Of a stretch of DNA of 51,861 nucleotides, positions 16,137 to 23,208 are shown in pieces. Source of the DNA: Streptomyces plumbidurans (GTDB lineage: Bacteria; Actinomycetota; Actinomycetes; Streptomycetales; Streptomycetaceae); contig NZ_JAFJSY010000083.1 of assembly GCF_019857225.1 (NCBI RefSeq), forward strand, positions 1 through 51,861. Direction: 5' to 3'. The notes beneath the pieces are model-generated. The model saw only the letters and a program-made list of their open reading frames with translations, made no database searches and was not told the origin of the DNA. The position numbers and the translations under genes were made by a program. Within the stretch, counting starts at the first letter, position 1; the number at the start of each line of letters is the position of its first letter.

Positions 16137-16142
16137 ACTGGG

Positions 16143-17036
16143 TTAACCCTTCACTCCGGTGAGCGTGACGCCTTCGACGAACGCCTTCTGGGCGAAGAAG
16201 AACACGAGGATCACGGGGGCCATGACCAGCACGGTGGCGGCCATGGTCAGATTCCAGTCGGTGTGGTGCGCGCCCTTGAACGACTCCAGGCCGTACGACA
16301 GGGTCCAGGCGCCGGGGTTCTCCGACGCGTAGATCTGCGGGCCGAAGTAGTCGTTCCAGGCGTAGAAGAACTGGAACAGGGCCACGGCCGCGATGCCCGG
16401 CCGCGCCATCGGCAGGACGACCTTCAGCAGGGTGCGCAGCTCGCTGCAGCCGTCCACCTTCGCCGCGTCCAGGTACTCGTTCGGGATGGTCATCAGGAAC
16501 TGGCGCAGCAGGAAGATGGAGAACGCGTCGCCGAACGCCATCGGGATGATCAGCGGCCACAGCGTGCCGGACAGGTCCAGCTGCTTCGCCCAGAACAGGT
16601 ACATCGGGATGATGACGACCTGCGGCGGCAGCATCATCATCGAGATCACCAGCATGAGCGCCAGATTGCGGCCGCGGAAGCGGAACTTGGCGAGCGCGTA
16701 CGCCACCGGGATCGAGGAGACGACGGTCAGGACGGTGCCGAGGCCGGCGTAGATCAGGGTGTTCTTCCACCAGGTCAGAAAGCCCGGGGTGTCGAAGACC
16801 TTCCGGTAGTTGGACCATTCCCAGGTGTGCGGGATCAGATCCCGGCTGAGTGCCTGGCTGTCGCTCATCAGCGAGGTCAGGAGCACGAACACGAACGGGA
16901 GGACGAAGAACAGCGCGGCGGCGACGCCGAGCGCGTGGACGGCGACCCACTCCAGCAGCGTACGGCGGCGGGCCGTGCGCTCGGCGGGGGAGACCGGCGA
17001 CTTCAACTGCACGGGCTTTTCCAGCACTTGGGCCAT
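16143..17036 (-). CDS. csnG: Sugar ABC transporter permease (CsnG)
   Basis: A 297-residue MalG-type inner-membrane permease with six predicted helices. The EAA loop that contacts the ATPase is EYLDAAKVDGCSELRTLLKVVLPMARPG (written here in part: EYLDAAKVDG and LPMARPG). It pairs with the CsnF permease two bases upstream and with the CsnE binding protein. The ATG has AGGTGA six bases upstream, inside the end of csnF. The operon has no ATPase gene, so a shared MsiK-type ATPase encoded elsewhere probably powers it, as is known for Streptomyces sugar importers. Confidence 0.93.
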   Translation of the reverse strand: MAQVLEKPVQLKSPVSPAERTARRRTLLEWVAVHALGVAAALFFVLPFVFVLLTSLMSDSQALSRDLIPHTWEWSNYRKVFDTPGFLTWWKNTLIYAGLGTVLTVVSSIPVAYALAKFRFRGRNLALMLVISMMMLPPQVVIIPMYLFWAKQLDLSGTLWPLIIPMAFGDAFSIFLLRQFLMTIPNEYLDAAKVDGCSELRTLLKVVLPMARPGIAAVALFQFFYAWNDYFGPQIYASENPGAWTLSYGLESFKGAHHTDWNLTMAATVLVMAPVILVFFFAQKAFVEGVTLTGVKG

Positions 17037-17038
17037 GG

Positions 17039-17980
17039 TCAGTCACCTGCCAGGTTGAGACCGCCCCGGCGCCGCATCAGGAACGCGGTGAACACCATGG
17101 ACAGGGCGAACAGGACCAGGGCGACGACGCACGCGGAGCCGTAGTCGAAGCGCTGGAAGCCGAGGTTGTAGACGAGCTGGGGGAGGGTCAGGGTCGACTT
17201 CTCCGGGTAGCCGGGCTCGAACTGGGTGCCCGCGCCCTGGATCACGCCGGAGGCGACCTTCCCCGCGATGAGCGGCTGCGTGTAGTACTGCATCGTCTGG
17301 ATCACGCCGGTGACGACCGCGAACATGACGATCGGCGAGATGTTCGGCAGCGTCACGTACCGGAACCGCTGCCACGCCGACGCCCCGTCCAACTCGGCCG
17401 CCTCGTACTGCTCCTGGGGCACGTCGAGCAGCGCCGCCATGAAGATGACCATCAGGTCGCCGATGCCCCACAGGGCGAGCAGGGTCAGGGCCGGCTTGGA
17501 CCAGCTCGGGTCGTTGAACCAGCCCGGGGCCGGGATGCCGACCTTCTCCAGGACGGAGTTGACCGGGCCCGTACCGGGGTTGAGCAGAAAGGCGAACGCC
17601 ATCGTGGCCGCCACCGGCGGGGCCAGGTAGGGCAGATAGAAGAGGGTGCGGAAGACCCCCGTGCCCGTCTTGATCTTGGTGATCAGCAGGCCGACGCCGA
17701 GACCGAAGACGACCCTCAGCGTCACCATCACCAGCACCAGCCAGAGGGTGTTGCGCAGGGCCGGCCAGAAGAAGGGGTAGTGCTCGAAGACGTAACTCCA
17801 GTTCTTCGTCCCGCTCCACGTCGGCGGCTTGAAGCCGTCGTAGTGCATGAAGGAGAAGTAGACCGTCGAGATCAGCGGGTACGCGAAGAAGACCGCGAAG
17901 CCGATCAACCAGGGCGACATGAAGGCGAGAGTCCGCAGCGCCGACCGGCGGCGCTTCGACGCCAGGGTGATCGTGGCCAT
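17039..17980 (-). CDS. csnF: Sugar ABC transporter permease (CsnF)
   Basis: A 313-residue MalF-type permease. Six hydrophobic segments start at ALRTLAFMSPWLIGFAVFF, and the EAA loop region reads EQYEAAELDGASAW followed by YVTLPNISP. It forms the translocation channel with CsnG. The ATG at 17980 overlaps the csnE stop by one base (TAATG), chosen over longer open frame because the family N-terminus begins there and the overlap indicates coupled translation. Its C-terminus LMRRRGGLNLAGD is typical of this subfamily. Confidence 0.93.
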   Translation of the reverse strand: MATITLASKRRRSALRTLAFMSPWLIGFAVFFAYPLISTVYFSFMHYDGFKPPTWSGTKNWSYVFEHYPFFWPALRNTLWLVLVMVTLRVVFGLGVGLLITKIKTGTGVFRTLFYLPYLAPPVAATMAFAFLLNPGTGPVNSVLEKVGIPAPGWFNDPSWSKPALTLLALWGIGDLMVIFMAALLDVPQEQYEAAELDGASAWQRFRYVTLPNISPIVMFAVVTGVIQTMQYYTQPLIAGKVASGVIQGAGTQFEPGYPEKSTLTLPQLVYNLGFQRFDYGSACVVALVLFALSMVFTAFLMRRRGGLNLAGD

Positions 17981-19341
17981 TACTTCGCCTGCGCGATGTC
18001 CGTGTCGATCTGCGCGGCCGTCTTCTTCAGGCCGGCCTTGAGGTCGGTGACCTTTCCGCTCTCGTAGTCGTAGCCGAAGTTCTGGATCGTCGTCAGATAC
18101 ACGCCGCCGTTGATGGAGGCGGGCGACGTGGTGGAGTTCGGGTTCGCGGCGATGTCCAGGAACGTCTTGAAGCGCGGGTCGTACTTCAGCTTGGGGGACT
18201 TCAGGGCGGCGAGCGTCGAGGGCACGTTGTGGATGCCGTTGGAGAAGTTCACCACCGCGTTTGTGTCGGTGGTCATGTACTTCACCAGCTCCCAGGCCGC
18301 GTTCTGCTTGTGGCTGGTGGCGGCGATGCCGGTGATGGTGCCGGTGATGTAGCCCTTGCCGTACTGGCTCGCCCGGTCGTCGGGGACGGGCAGCGGGGCG
18401 ACGCCGATGTCGAACTTGGGCTTGGCGTCCATGGCCATGCCCAGGCGCCATTCGCCGTCGAGCTGCATGGCCACCTGGCCGGTGTGGAAGGGGTGTTTGA
18501 CGCCCCATTCGTCACCGAGCTTGGAGCGGTAGGTCTCCAGCTTCCTGAATCCGCCGAGTTCGTCGACGAGCTTCTTCTGGAGGGTGAATCCGGCCCGGAA
18601 GGCGGGGTCCGTGGCGAGTTCGGACTTGCCGGCCCTGTCGAAGTACGTCGGTGAGAACTGCCCGAAGTAGTGCTCGGTCGTGGTCTCCCAGCCGTGGTAA
18701 TCCGGCATGAAGCCGAGCTGCTTGTAGCTGTCGCCCTGGGGGATGGTCAGCTTCTTCGCGTCGGTCTCGAATTCGGACCAGGTCTTCGGCGGGGTCTTGA
18801 TGCCCGCCTTCGCGAAGGCCGTCTTGTTGTAGTAGAGCCCGTAGGCGTCACCGAGCAGCGGGGCGGTGCAGCGGTTGCCGTCGAACTGGGTGTACTCGTT
18901 CATCGCCTTCGGGAACGTCGTCTCCGGGTCGATGCCCGACTTCTTGAAGAAGGGGTTGAGGTCGACCAGCGCACCCGACGAGCAGAACTTGCCGACGTTG
19001 TTGGTGGTGAAGGAGGAGATGACGTCCGGGGCCTTGCCGCCGCCGGTGCGCAGCGCCTGGTTGATCTTGTCGTCGGTCATGTTGGCGACGACGTTGACAT
19101 GGATGTTGGGGTGCGCCTTCTCGAAGCCGGCGATCAGCGTGTTGACGGCCTTGACCTCGCTCGGCGCGCTCCAGGCGTGCCAGAAGTTGATGGTCGTGTC
19201 CTTCGAGGCGTCGTCGTCCGCGCCGGAGGAGGACTGGCCGGTACAGGCGGTGGTCAGCAGGGCGAGGGAGGCGGTGGCGGCGAGGGCGACGGCCGTCTTC
19301 CGCGACACTCCGGCTATCACTTTCCAGGACTTTTCGGGCAT
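17980..19341 (-). CDS. csnE: Sugar-binding lipoprotein (CsnE)
   Basis: A 453-residue extracellular solute-binding protein of family 1. The N-terminus has a basic stretch, a hydrophobic core (TAVALAATASLALL) and a lipobox LTTAC with Cys33 as the lipidation site, followed by a flexible Ser/Asp linker. The mature part has INFWHAWSAPSEVKAVNTLI and GDAYGLYYNKTAFAKAGIKTPPKTW, both typical of oligosaccharide-binding proteins. By operon identity it should bind glucosamine oligomers derived from chitosan. The ATG at 19341 has GGGAG eight bases upstream. It lies 61 bases after csnR; a separate promoter there was not evident. Confidence 0.93.
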   Translation of the reverse strand: MPEKSWKVIAGVSRKTAVALAATASLALLTTACTGQSSSGADDDASKDTTINFWHAWSAPSEVKAVNTLIAGFEKAHPNIHVNVVANMTDDKINQALRTGGGKAPDVISSFTTNNVGKFCSSGALVDLNPFFKKSGIDPETTFPKAMNEYTQFDGNRCTAPLLGDAYGLYYNKTAFAKAGIKTPPKTWSEFETDAKKLTIPQGDSYKQLGFMPDYHGWETTTEHYFGQFSPTYFDRAGKSELATDPAFRAGFTLQKKLVDELGGFRKLETYRSKLGDEWGVKHPFHTGQVAMQLDGEWRLGMAMDAKPKFDIGVAPLPVPDDRASQYGKGYITGTITGIAATSHKQNAAWELVKYMTTDTNAVVNFSNGIHNVPSTLAALKSPKLKYDPRFKTFLDIAANPNSTTSPASINGGVYLTTIQNFGYDYESGKVTDLKAGLKKTAAQIDTDIAQAK

Positions 19342-19402
19342 GACGAGGTCTCCCAGGGACGGGGTGGGTTGAGGGGGAGGGGCGGGACTGACGGGCAGGG
19401 GG

Positions 19403-20614
19403 TCAGCGCGAGGTGTCGAAGACCTCGTCGCGGGTGGCCGCGAGCGCGCTCTCCAACGCGCCCTGCAGCACGGGGTGTTCATGGACGTCGCCGACCACGA
19501 GCCGGGGCCGGGAGGCGGCCAGCTCCTCCAGCTCGGCCTGCACGAGGGCGCGCAGCACCTCGCCCCCGCTGGTGAGCGAGCTGCCGCTGAGGACGACGAG
19601 CTCCGGGTCGAGGACGGAGACGAGCGAGGCGAGACCGGTGGCCAGCCGGGTCGCGTACGTCCGCAGCAGCTGCCGGTGCGGTTCGTCGTCGCTCTCGGCG
19701 GCGCGGGCGACGAGAGCGGCCCCGGCCTCGGCGTACGGCCCTGCCGGGATGTCCTCGATGCCGAGGCCGCGGGCCAGCTCGGGGATGGCCTGCGAACCGG
19801 CCAGCTCCTGGTAGCCGCCGCTGTTGGCCTTCGTCACCTGCCGGACCAGGGGCACGCCCGGTACCGGCAGGAACCCGACCTCGCCGGCACCGCCGGTCCA
19901 GCCGCGGTGCAGCCGGCCGCCGAGGACGAGGGCGGCGCCGAGGCCCCCCTCGTTCCACAGCAGCACGAAGTCCTCGTGTCCGCGGGCCGCGCCCAGGCGC
20001 TGTTCGGCGACGGCGGCGAGGTTGACGTCGTTCTCGTACTCCACCGGCACCGGCAGGGCGGCGGCGAGCTCGTCGAGCAGGTTCGGGGCGTGCCAGCCCG
20101 GCAGGTGGGAGGCGTAGCGCAGCCGGCCGGTGTTCGGGTCGAAGGCGCCGGGGGTGCCGATGACCAGGCGGTGGACGTCGGCGCGGGCGAGCCCCGCGGC
20201 CTTCACGGCGCCGTCGAGGGCGTCGGTGACCTGCCGTACGACGGGCTGGGCGGGCCGCCTGCCGGGGGTGGCGAGTTCGTAGGAGCCCACCGTGCGGCCG
20301 GTGATGTCGGCGACGGCCGCGATGATGCGCTCGGGGGTGACGTCGAGCCCGGCGGCGTACGCGGCGGCCGGGTTGACCTCGTACAGCTGGGCGTTGGGGC
20401 CGGGCCGCCCCTCGGTGGTGCCGGTGGCGAGGACGAGTCCGGCCGCTTCGAGGCGGGCGAGCAGCTGGGAGGCGGTGGGCTTGGACAGGCCGGTGAGCTT
20501 GCCGATGCGGGTGCGGGAGAGTGGGCCGTGCTCCAGGAGGAGGTCCAGTGCGGCGCGGTCGTTCATGGCGCGCAGGACGCGCGGGGTGCCCGGCGTGCCG
20601 GCCGTTCCTGCCAT
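19403..20614 (-). CDS. csnR: ROK-family transcriptional repressor (CsnR)
   Basis: A 403-residue regulator. An N-terminal winged helix-turn-helix (about 20-70, LSRTRIGKLTGLSKPTASQL) is followed by a ROK sugar-kinase-like domain (AAGLDVTPERIIAAVADITG, LVIGTPGAF). The zinc-binding Cys cluster found in many ROK proteins is absent; only GEVGFLPVPGVP occupies that place. In S. coelicolor and S. lividans CsnR represses the chitosanase gene csnA and the csnR-K operon and is released by chitosan-derived oligomers. The ATG at 20614 was chosen because AGGTGG lies six bases upstream; a GTG at 20659 would start within a few bases of the operator. First gene of the operon. Confidence 0.92.
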   Translation of the reverse strand: MAGTAGTPGTPRVLRAMNDRAALDLLLEHGPLSRTRIGKLTGLSKPTASQLLARLEAAGLVLATGTTEGRPGPNAQLYEVNPAAAYAAGLDVTPERIIAAVADITGRTVGSYELATPGRRPAQPVVRQVTDALDGAVKAAGLARADVHRLVIGTPGAFDPNTGRLRYASHLPGWHAPNLLDELAAALPVPVEYENDVNLAAVAEQRLGAARGHEDFVLLWNEGGLGAALVLGGRLHRGWTGGAGEVGFLPVPGVPLVRQVTKANSGGYQELAGSQAIPELARGLGIEDIPAGPYAEAGAALVARAAESDDEPHRQLLRTYATRLATGLASLVSVLDPELVVLSGSSLTSGGEVLRALVQAELEELAASRPRLVVGDVHEHPVLQGALESALAATRDEVFDTSR

Positions 20615-20662
20615 GGGGCGCCACCTGCCTTTCGACTGCCCAAGCTTCTCATTGATCACTGT

Positions 20663-20677
20663 TAGGAAAGTTTCCTA
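20663..20677. promoter_or_regulatory. Perfect 15-bp palindrome, probable CsnR operator
   Basis: TAGGAAA-G-TTTCCTA is a perfect inverted repeat lying about 50 bases upstream of the csnR start and directly downstream of the predicted promoter. A repressor bound here would block initiation or clearance. It agrees in type with the AGGAAA/TTTCCT palindrome reported for CsnR. No second copy was found in the window. Confidence 0.8.
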
Positions 20678-20688
20678 TTGGCGAGAGG

Positions 20689-20718
20689 AACGTAAGCCCA
20701 GGGCGAAGCGGGCGTCAA
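20689..20718 (-). promoter_or_regulatory. Predicted csnR-K promoter
   Basis: On the minus strand, TTGACG (20713-20718) and TACGTT (20689-20694) are separated by 18 bases. They match the vegetative TTGACn and TAnnnT hexamers. The start point would fall near 20682, so the CsnR palindrome would occupy roughly +5 to +20. Confidence 0.65.
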
Positions 20719-20723
20719 GAGAA

Positions 20724-20763
20724 ACCGCCCGCGAGGCAACGGACTCGTTACCTCGCGGGCGGT
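20724..20763 (-). terminator. Terminator hairpin after the MscS gene
   Basis: Thirteen-base arms (ACCGCCCGCGAGG and CCTCGCGGGCGGT) are followed on the minus strand by TTTCTCTT. It lies 25 bases past the stop of the MscS gene. The T-rich tail runs straight into the -35 hexamer of the csn promoter, so terminator and promoter share bases. Confidence 0.8.
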
Positions 20764-20788
20764 GCGGAATGCCGGGCCGGGCGGGCCC

Positions 20789-21883
20789 CTACCTCAGCGG
20801 CGGCCGCTGCTGCGTGATCGGGGTGGCCGCGGCCGCCTGCGGGGACTCCGAGTTGGCGTAGGCCGACGGCGCCGCGACGACGGCCGTCGGGTCCGGCAGC
20901 TCCTCCTCCGGCACGGCCGTCGCCCCGCCCACGATGCGGATGTCCGCCGCGTCGAAGGCACGCTTGATGCGCCAGCGCAGCTCGCGCTCCACCGTCAGCG
21001 ACTTGCCGGGCATCGTCCGCGCGGAGACGTGCACCACCATCGAGTCCAGCAGCACGCTGTCCAGGCCGAGGACCTCGATCGGGCTCCACAGGAGCTCGTT
21101 CCAGGGCTCCTCCGCGCTCATCTTCTCGGTGACCTCGTCCAGGGTGGCCTTCATCCTGTCCAGGTCCTCGGACGCCTTCACGGTCACGTCGACGCCGGCC
21201 GTGGCCCAGCCCTGGGAGAGGTTGCCGATGCGCTTGACCTCGCCGTTGCGGACGTACCAGATCTCGCCGCCGTCGCCGCGCAGCTTGGTCACGCGCAGGC
21301 CGACCTCGATCACCTCGCCGGAGGCGACGCCCGCGTCGATCGTGTCGCCGACGCCGTACTGGTCCTCCAGGATCATGAAGACGCCGGAGAGGAAGTCCGT
21401 GACGAGGTTGCGGGCGCCGAAACCGATCGCCACGCCCGCCACACCGGCGGAGGCGAGCAGCGGCGCCAGGTTGATCTGGAAGGCGCCCAGGATCATCAGG
21501 GCCGCGGTACCCAGGATCACGAAGGACGCGACCGAGCGCAGCACCGAGCCGATGGCCTGGGAGCGCTGGCGGCGGCGCTCGTTGTTGACCAGCAGCCCGC
21601 CGAGCGCCGTGCCCTCCGCGGCCTGCGCGGTGCGGGCCATGCGGTCGATCAGCTTGGTGATCGCCCGCTTCACTACCGCTCTGAGGACCATGGCGATCAC
21701 CAGGATCAGCAGGACCCTGAGGCCGATCGCGAGCCATGTCGACCAGTTCTGTTCGACCCAGCCGGCGGCGTTGGTCGCGCTCTCCTGGGCGTCCTGGAGC
21801 GTGGGGACCACCGGAGTCGCCGAACCCGAGGGGGTCGGTGACGGCGACGGACCGGCGGCCGGCAGGGCGGCGGGCAAGAACAC
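20789..21883 (-). CDS. Small-conductance mechanosensitive channel (MscS family)
   Basis: A 364-residue membrane channel that opens under membrane tension and protects against hypo-osmotic shock. Helices are visible at WLAIGLRVLLILVIAMVLRAVV, VASFVILGTAALMILGAF and the pore-lining segment ASAGVAGVAIGFGARNLVTDFLSG. The MscS beta domain follows (GVGDTIDAG, GEVIEVGLRVTKLRGDGG), then a short Ala/Pro-rich tail. The frame is open to 21970, but the GTG at 21883 is preferred because GGAGG lies eight bases upstream and the residues before it do not look like a family N-terminus. Single gene, divergent from the HNH gene. Confidence 0.9.
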   Translation of the reverse strand: MFLPAALPAAGPSPSPTPSGSATPVVPTLQDAQESATNAAGWVEQNWSTWLAIGLRVLLILVIAMVLRAVVKRAITKLIDRMARTAQAAEGTALGGLLVNNERRRQRSQAIGSVLRSVASFVILGTAALMILGAFQINLAPLLASAGVAGVAIGFGARNLVTDFLSGVFMILEDQYGVGDTIDAGVASGEVIEVGLRVTKLRGDGGEIWYVRNGEVKRIGNLSQGWATAGVDVTVKASEDLDRMKATLDEVTEKMSAEEPWNELLWSPIEVLGLDSVLLDSMVVHVSARTMPGKSLTVERELRWRIKRAFDAADIRIVGGATAVPEEELPDPTAVVAAPSAYANSESPQAAAATPITQQRPPLR

Positions 21884-22201
21884 GGGCGGAACCTCCAGGT
21901 GCAGCGGTCCGCCCCACCGGCAGGCGGTCAAGGTCACGAAAAGGTCACCGGCGGGGCAGGTCAACCACACTATCGGGGCATCGTGTGTGGATCCGCGCCG
22001 TCTTTCGGGGAGAGACGGTGCTCACGTGGGGATGAACAGGTGGGATGAACCGATTGCCGTCCTGGGGATGAATGAGATGTGGTCGAAAACACTCCCAGCC
22101 CGTTACCGGCACATGGTGGCGCGTCCACCAGGCCAGAGGGGAGACTGACTGCAGATCGTCCCGGCGCGAGCCACGCGCCGCCGGCGTACAAGGAGGCATC
22201 C
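21884..22201. other. Divergent intergenic region, MscS / HNH genes
   Basis: This 318-base gap carries the 5' leaders of two divergent genes. Two GGTCA direct repeats (GGTCACG and GGTCACC with an upstream GGTCAAG, 21927-21950) lie near the MscS start and could be a regulator site. An AAGGAGG ribosome site (22190-22196) sits five bases before the HNH start. No convincing -35/-10 pair was found for either gene. Confidence 0.4.
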
Positions 22202-22738
22202 GTGCCGCATGTCCTGGTCCTCAACGCGTCGTACGAGCCACTCGGCGTCGTACCGCTCCGCCGCGCGCTCGTACTGGTCCTCGAGAACAAGGCCGTGTGC
22301 CTCGAGGAGTCCGGCGCCTTCATGCACAGCGCAACCGTCACCGTCCCCGCTCCCAGCGTGGTCCGGCTCAAGCGATTCGTCCGGGTGCCCTACCGGGGGC
22401 CCGTTCCGCTCACCCGGCGGGCGCTCTTCGCGCGCGACGGGGGCCGGTGCATGTACTGCGGTGGCGTCGCAACCAGCGTCGACCACGTCATCCCGCGCAG
22501 CCGCGGGGGCAAGCACGCCTGGGACAACGTGGTGGCGTCCTGCCGCCGCTGCAACCACGTGAAGGCCGACCGCCATCTGTTCGAGATCGGCTGGCGGCTG
22601 CGCCACAAACCGGCTCCACCCACCGGCCTGGCCTGGCGCATCATCGGCACCGGCCATAGGGACCCGCGCTGGCTGCCCTACTTGCAGCCGTTCGGCGCGG
22701 ACGACGCCATGGCCCGGATCGACGGCATATCCGCCTGA
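22202..22738 (+). CDS. HNH endonuclease family protein
   Basis: A 178-residue protein. The C-terminal half carries an HNH nuclease fold with two zinc-binding CxxC pairs: CMYCGG, then DHVIPRSRGGKHAWDNVV with the catalytic His region, then CRRCNHVKADR. The N-terminal half (PHVLVLNASYEPLGVVPLRRA) is the conserved leader of a widespread actinobacterial and cyanobacterial HNH family of unknown function, often annotated as McrA-like or RNA-associated. The GTG at 22202 has a perfect AAGGAGG five bases upstream. Single gene; no restriction or phage genes lie nearby. It is probably a housekeeping nucleic-acid enzyme, but its substrate is unknown. Confidence 0.88.
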   Translation: MPHVLVLNASYEPLGVVPLRRALVLVLENKAVCLEESGAFMHSATVTVPAPSVVRLKRFVRVPYRGPVPLTRRALFARDGGRCMYCGGVATSVDHVIPRSRGGKHAWDNVVASCRRCNHVKADRHLFEIGWRLRHKPAPPTGLAWRIIGTGHRDPRWLPYLQPFGADDAMARIDGISA

Positions 22739-22789
22739 CGGTCCGGGCTTTCGCATACCTGAACGCAGGATCCCGCACGGCCCGGCGTT

Positions 22790-22822
22790 CGGTCCCGGGG
22801 TGCCCCGCGCTCCCCGGGACCG
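22790..22822 (+). terminator. Terminator-like hairpin after HNH gene
   Basis: Perfect 11-base arms CGGTCCCGGGG and CCCCGGGACCG with an 11-base loop, 52 bases past the HNH stop. No T tract follows, which is usual for Streptomyces terminators. Confidence 0.6.
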
Positions 22823-22974
22823 CCAAGTTTGGAACCAGGGGCGCGGGAAAGCGCAGGATTTCCGGCGCGGAATGTGATGAGGGGCACGATGTTCCTCCGT
22901 GGACGTCTGCCGTCGCGACGACGGGGTAGGGCTGCCGTAACCGTCCAGGCGTCGTACTCGAAAAGGAGGCCCCC

Positions 22975-23208
22975 GTGGCCGCATCGGCACAGCTTCTGCT
23001 CTCGGCCCTTTCCAAACGTGACGAGTTCGCCGACTACGAACCGCACCTGTACGCATCCGGCTCGGAGGGCACCTGCGTCGAGGCCCCGCTGACCAGCGAG
23101 CCGCCCCTGCCCGACGCCGAACCCCTCACCAGCGAGCCGCCCCTCGCCGACGCCACCCCCCTGACCAGCGAGGCAGTGGGCCTGGAGCCGGAGACCACGA
23201 GGTTCTAG
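22975..23208 (+). CDS. Small acidic peptide with 12-residue repeats, coupled to malQ
   Basis: A 77-residue protein I do not recognise. The start is the GTG at 22975 with a very strong AAAGGAGG (22962-22969) five bases upstream. The stop TAG abuts the malQ ATG, so the two are almost certainly co-translated. The N-terminal 36 residues look like a soluble leader (LLLSALSKRDEFADYEPHLY) with one Cys (residue 34). The C-terminal part is two full and one partial 12-residue repeat: PLTSEPPLPDAE, PLTSEPPLADAT, PLTSEAVGLEPE. It lacks a signal peptide and membrane helix. The repeats resemble multi-core peptide precursors in form, but no modifying enzyme gene is adjacent. A role as a partner or regulator of MalQ is an alternative. 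Confidence 0.7.
   Translation: MAASAQLLLSALSKRDEFADYEPHLYASGSEGTCVEAPLTSEPPLPDAEPLTSEPPLADATPLTSEAVGLEPETTRF
23086..23193 (+). repeat. 36-bp coding tandem repeat (three units)
   Basis: Three consecutive 36-base units at 23086, 23122 and 23158. Units 1 and 2 are closely similar; unit 3 keeps only the first half (PLTSE). They encode the 12-residue repeats of the small peptide. Confidence 0.8.

Noticed and set aside
13909..17046. A single open frame spanning the csnK, csnH and csnG genes on the minus strand
   Set aside because: It is an artefact of high GC; only the csnK part (13909-14880) shows a protein family, and it has its own GTG start. The rest is out of frame with csnH and csnG, which have their own motifs and starts.
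22875..22900. SigR-like GGAAT...GTT pair upstream of the small repeat-peptide gene
   Set aside because: The spacer is 17 bases and the hexamer lacks the extra G, so the match is weaker than the one at 49626; there is no context link to thiol stress.
22975..23208. Small repeat peptide as a graspetide (omega-ester peptide) precursor
   Set aside because: The repeats have the right kind of residues (Thr, Ser, Glu), but no ATP-grasp ligase gene or known core motif is near; the methyltransferase at 1959 is 20 kb away and on its own. Not claimed.
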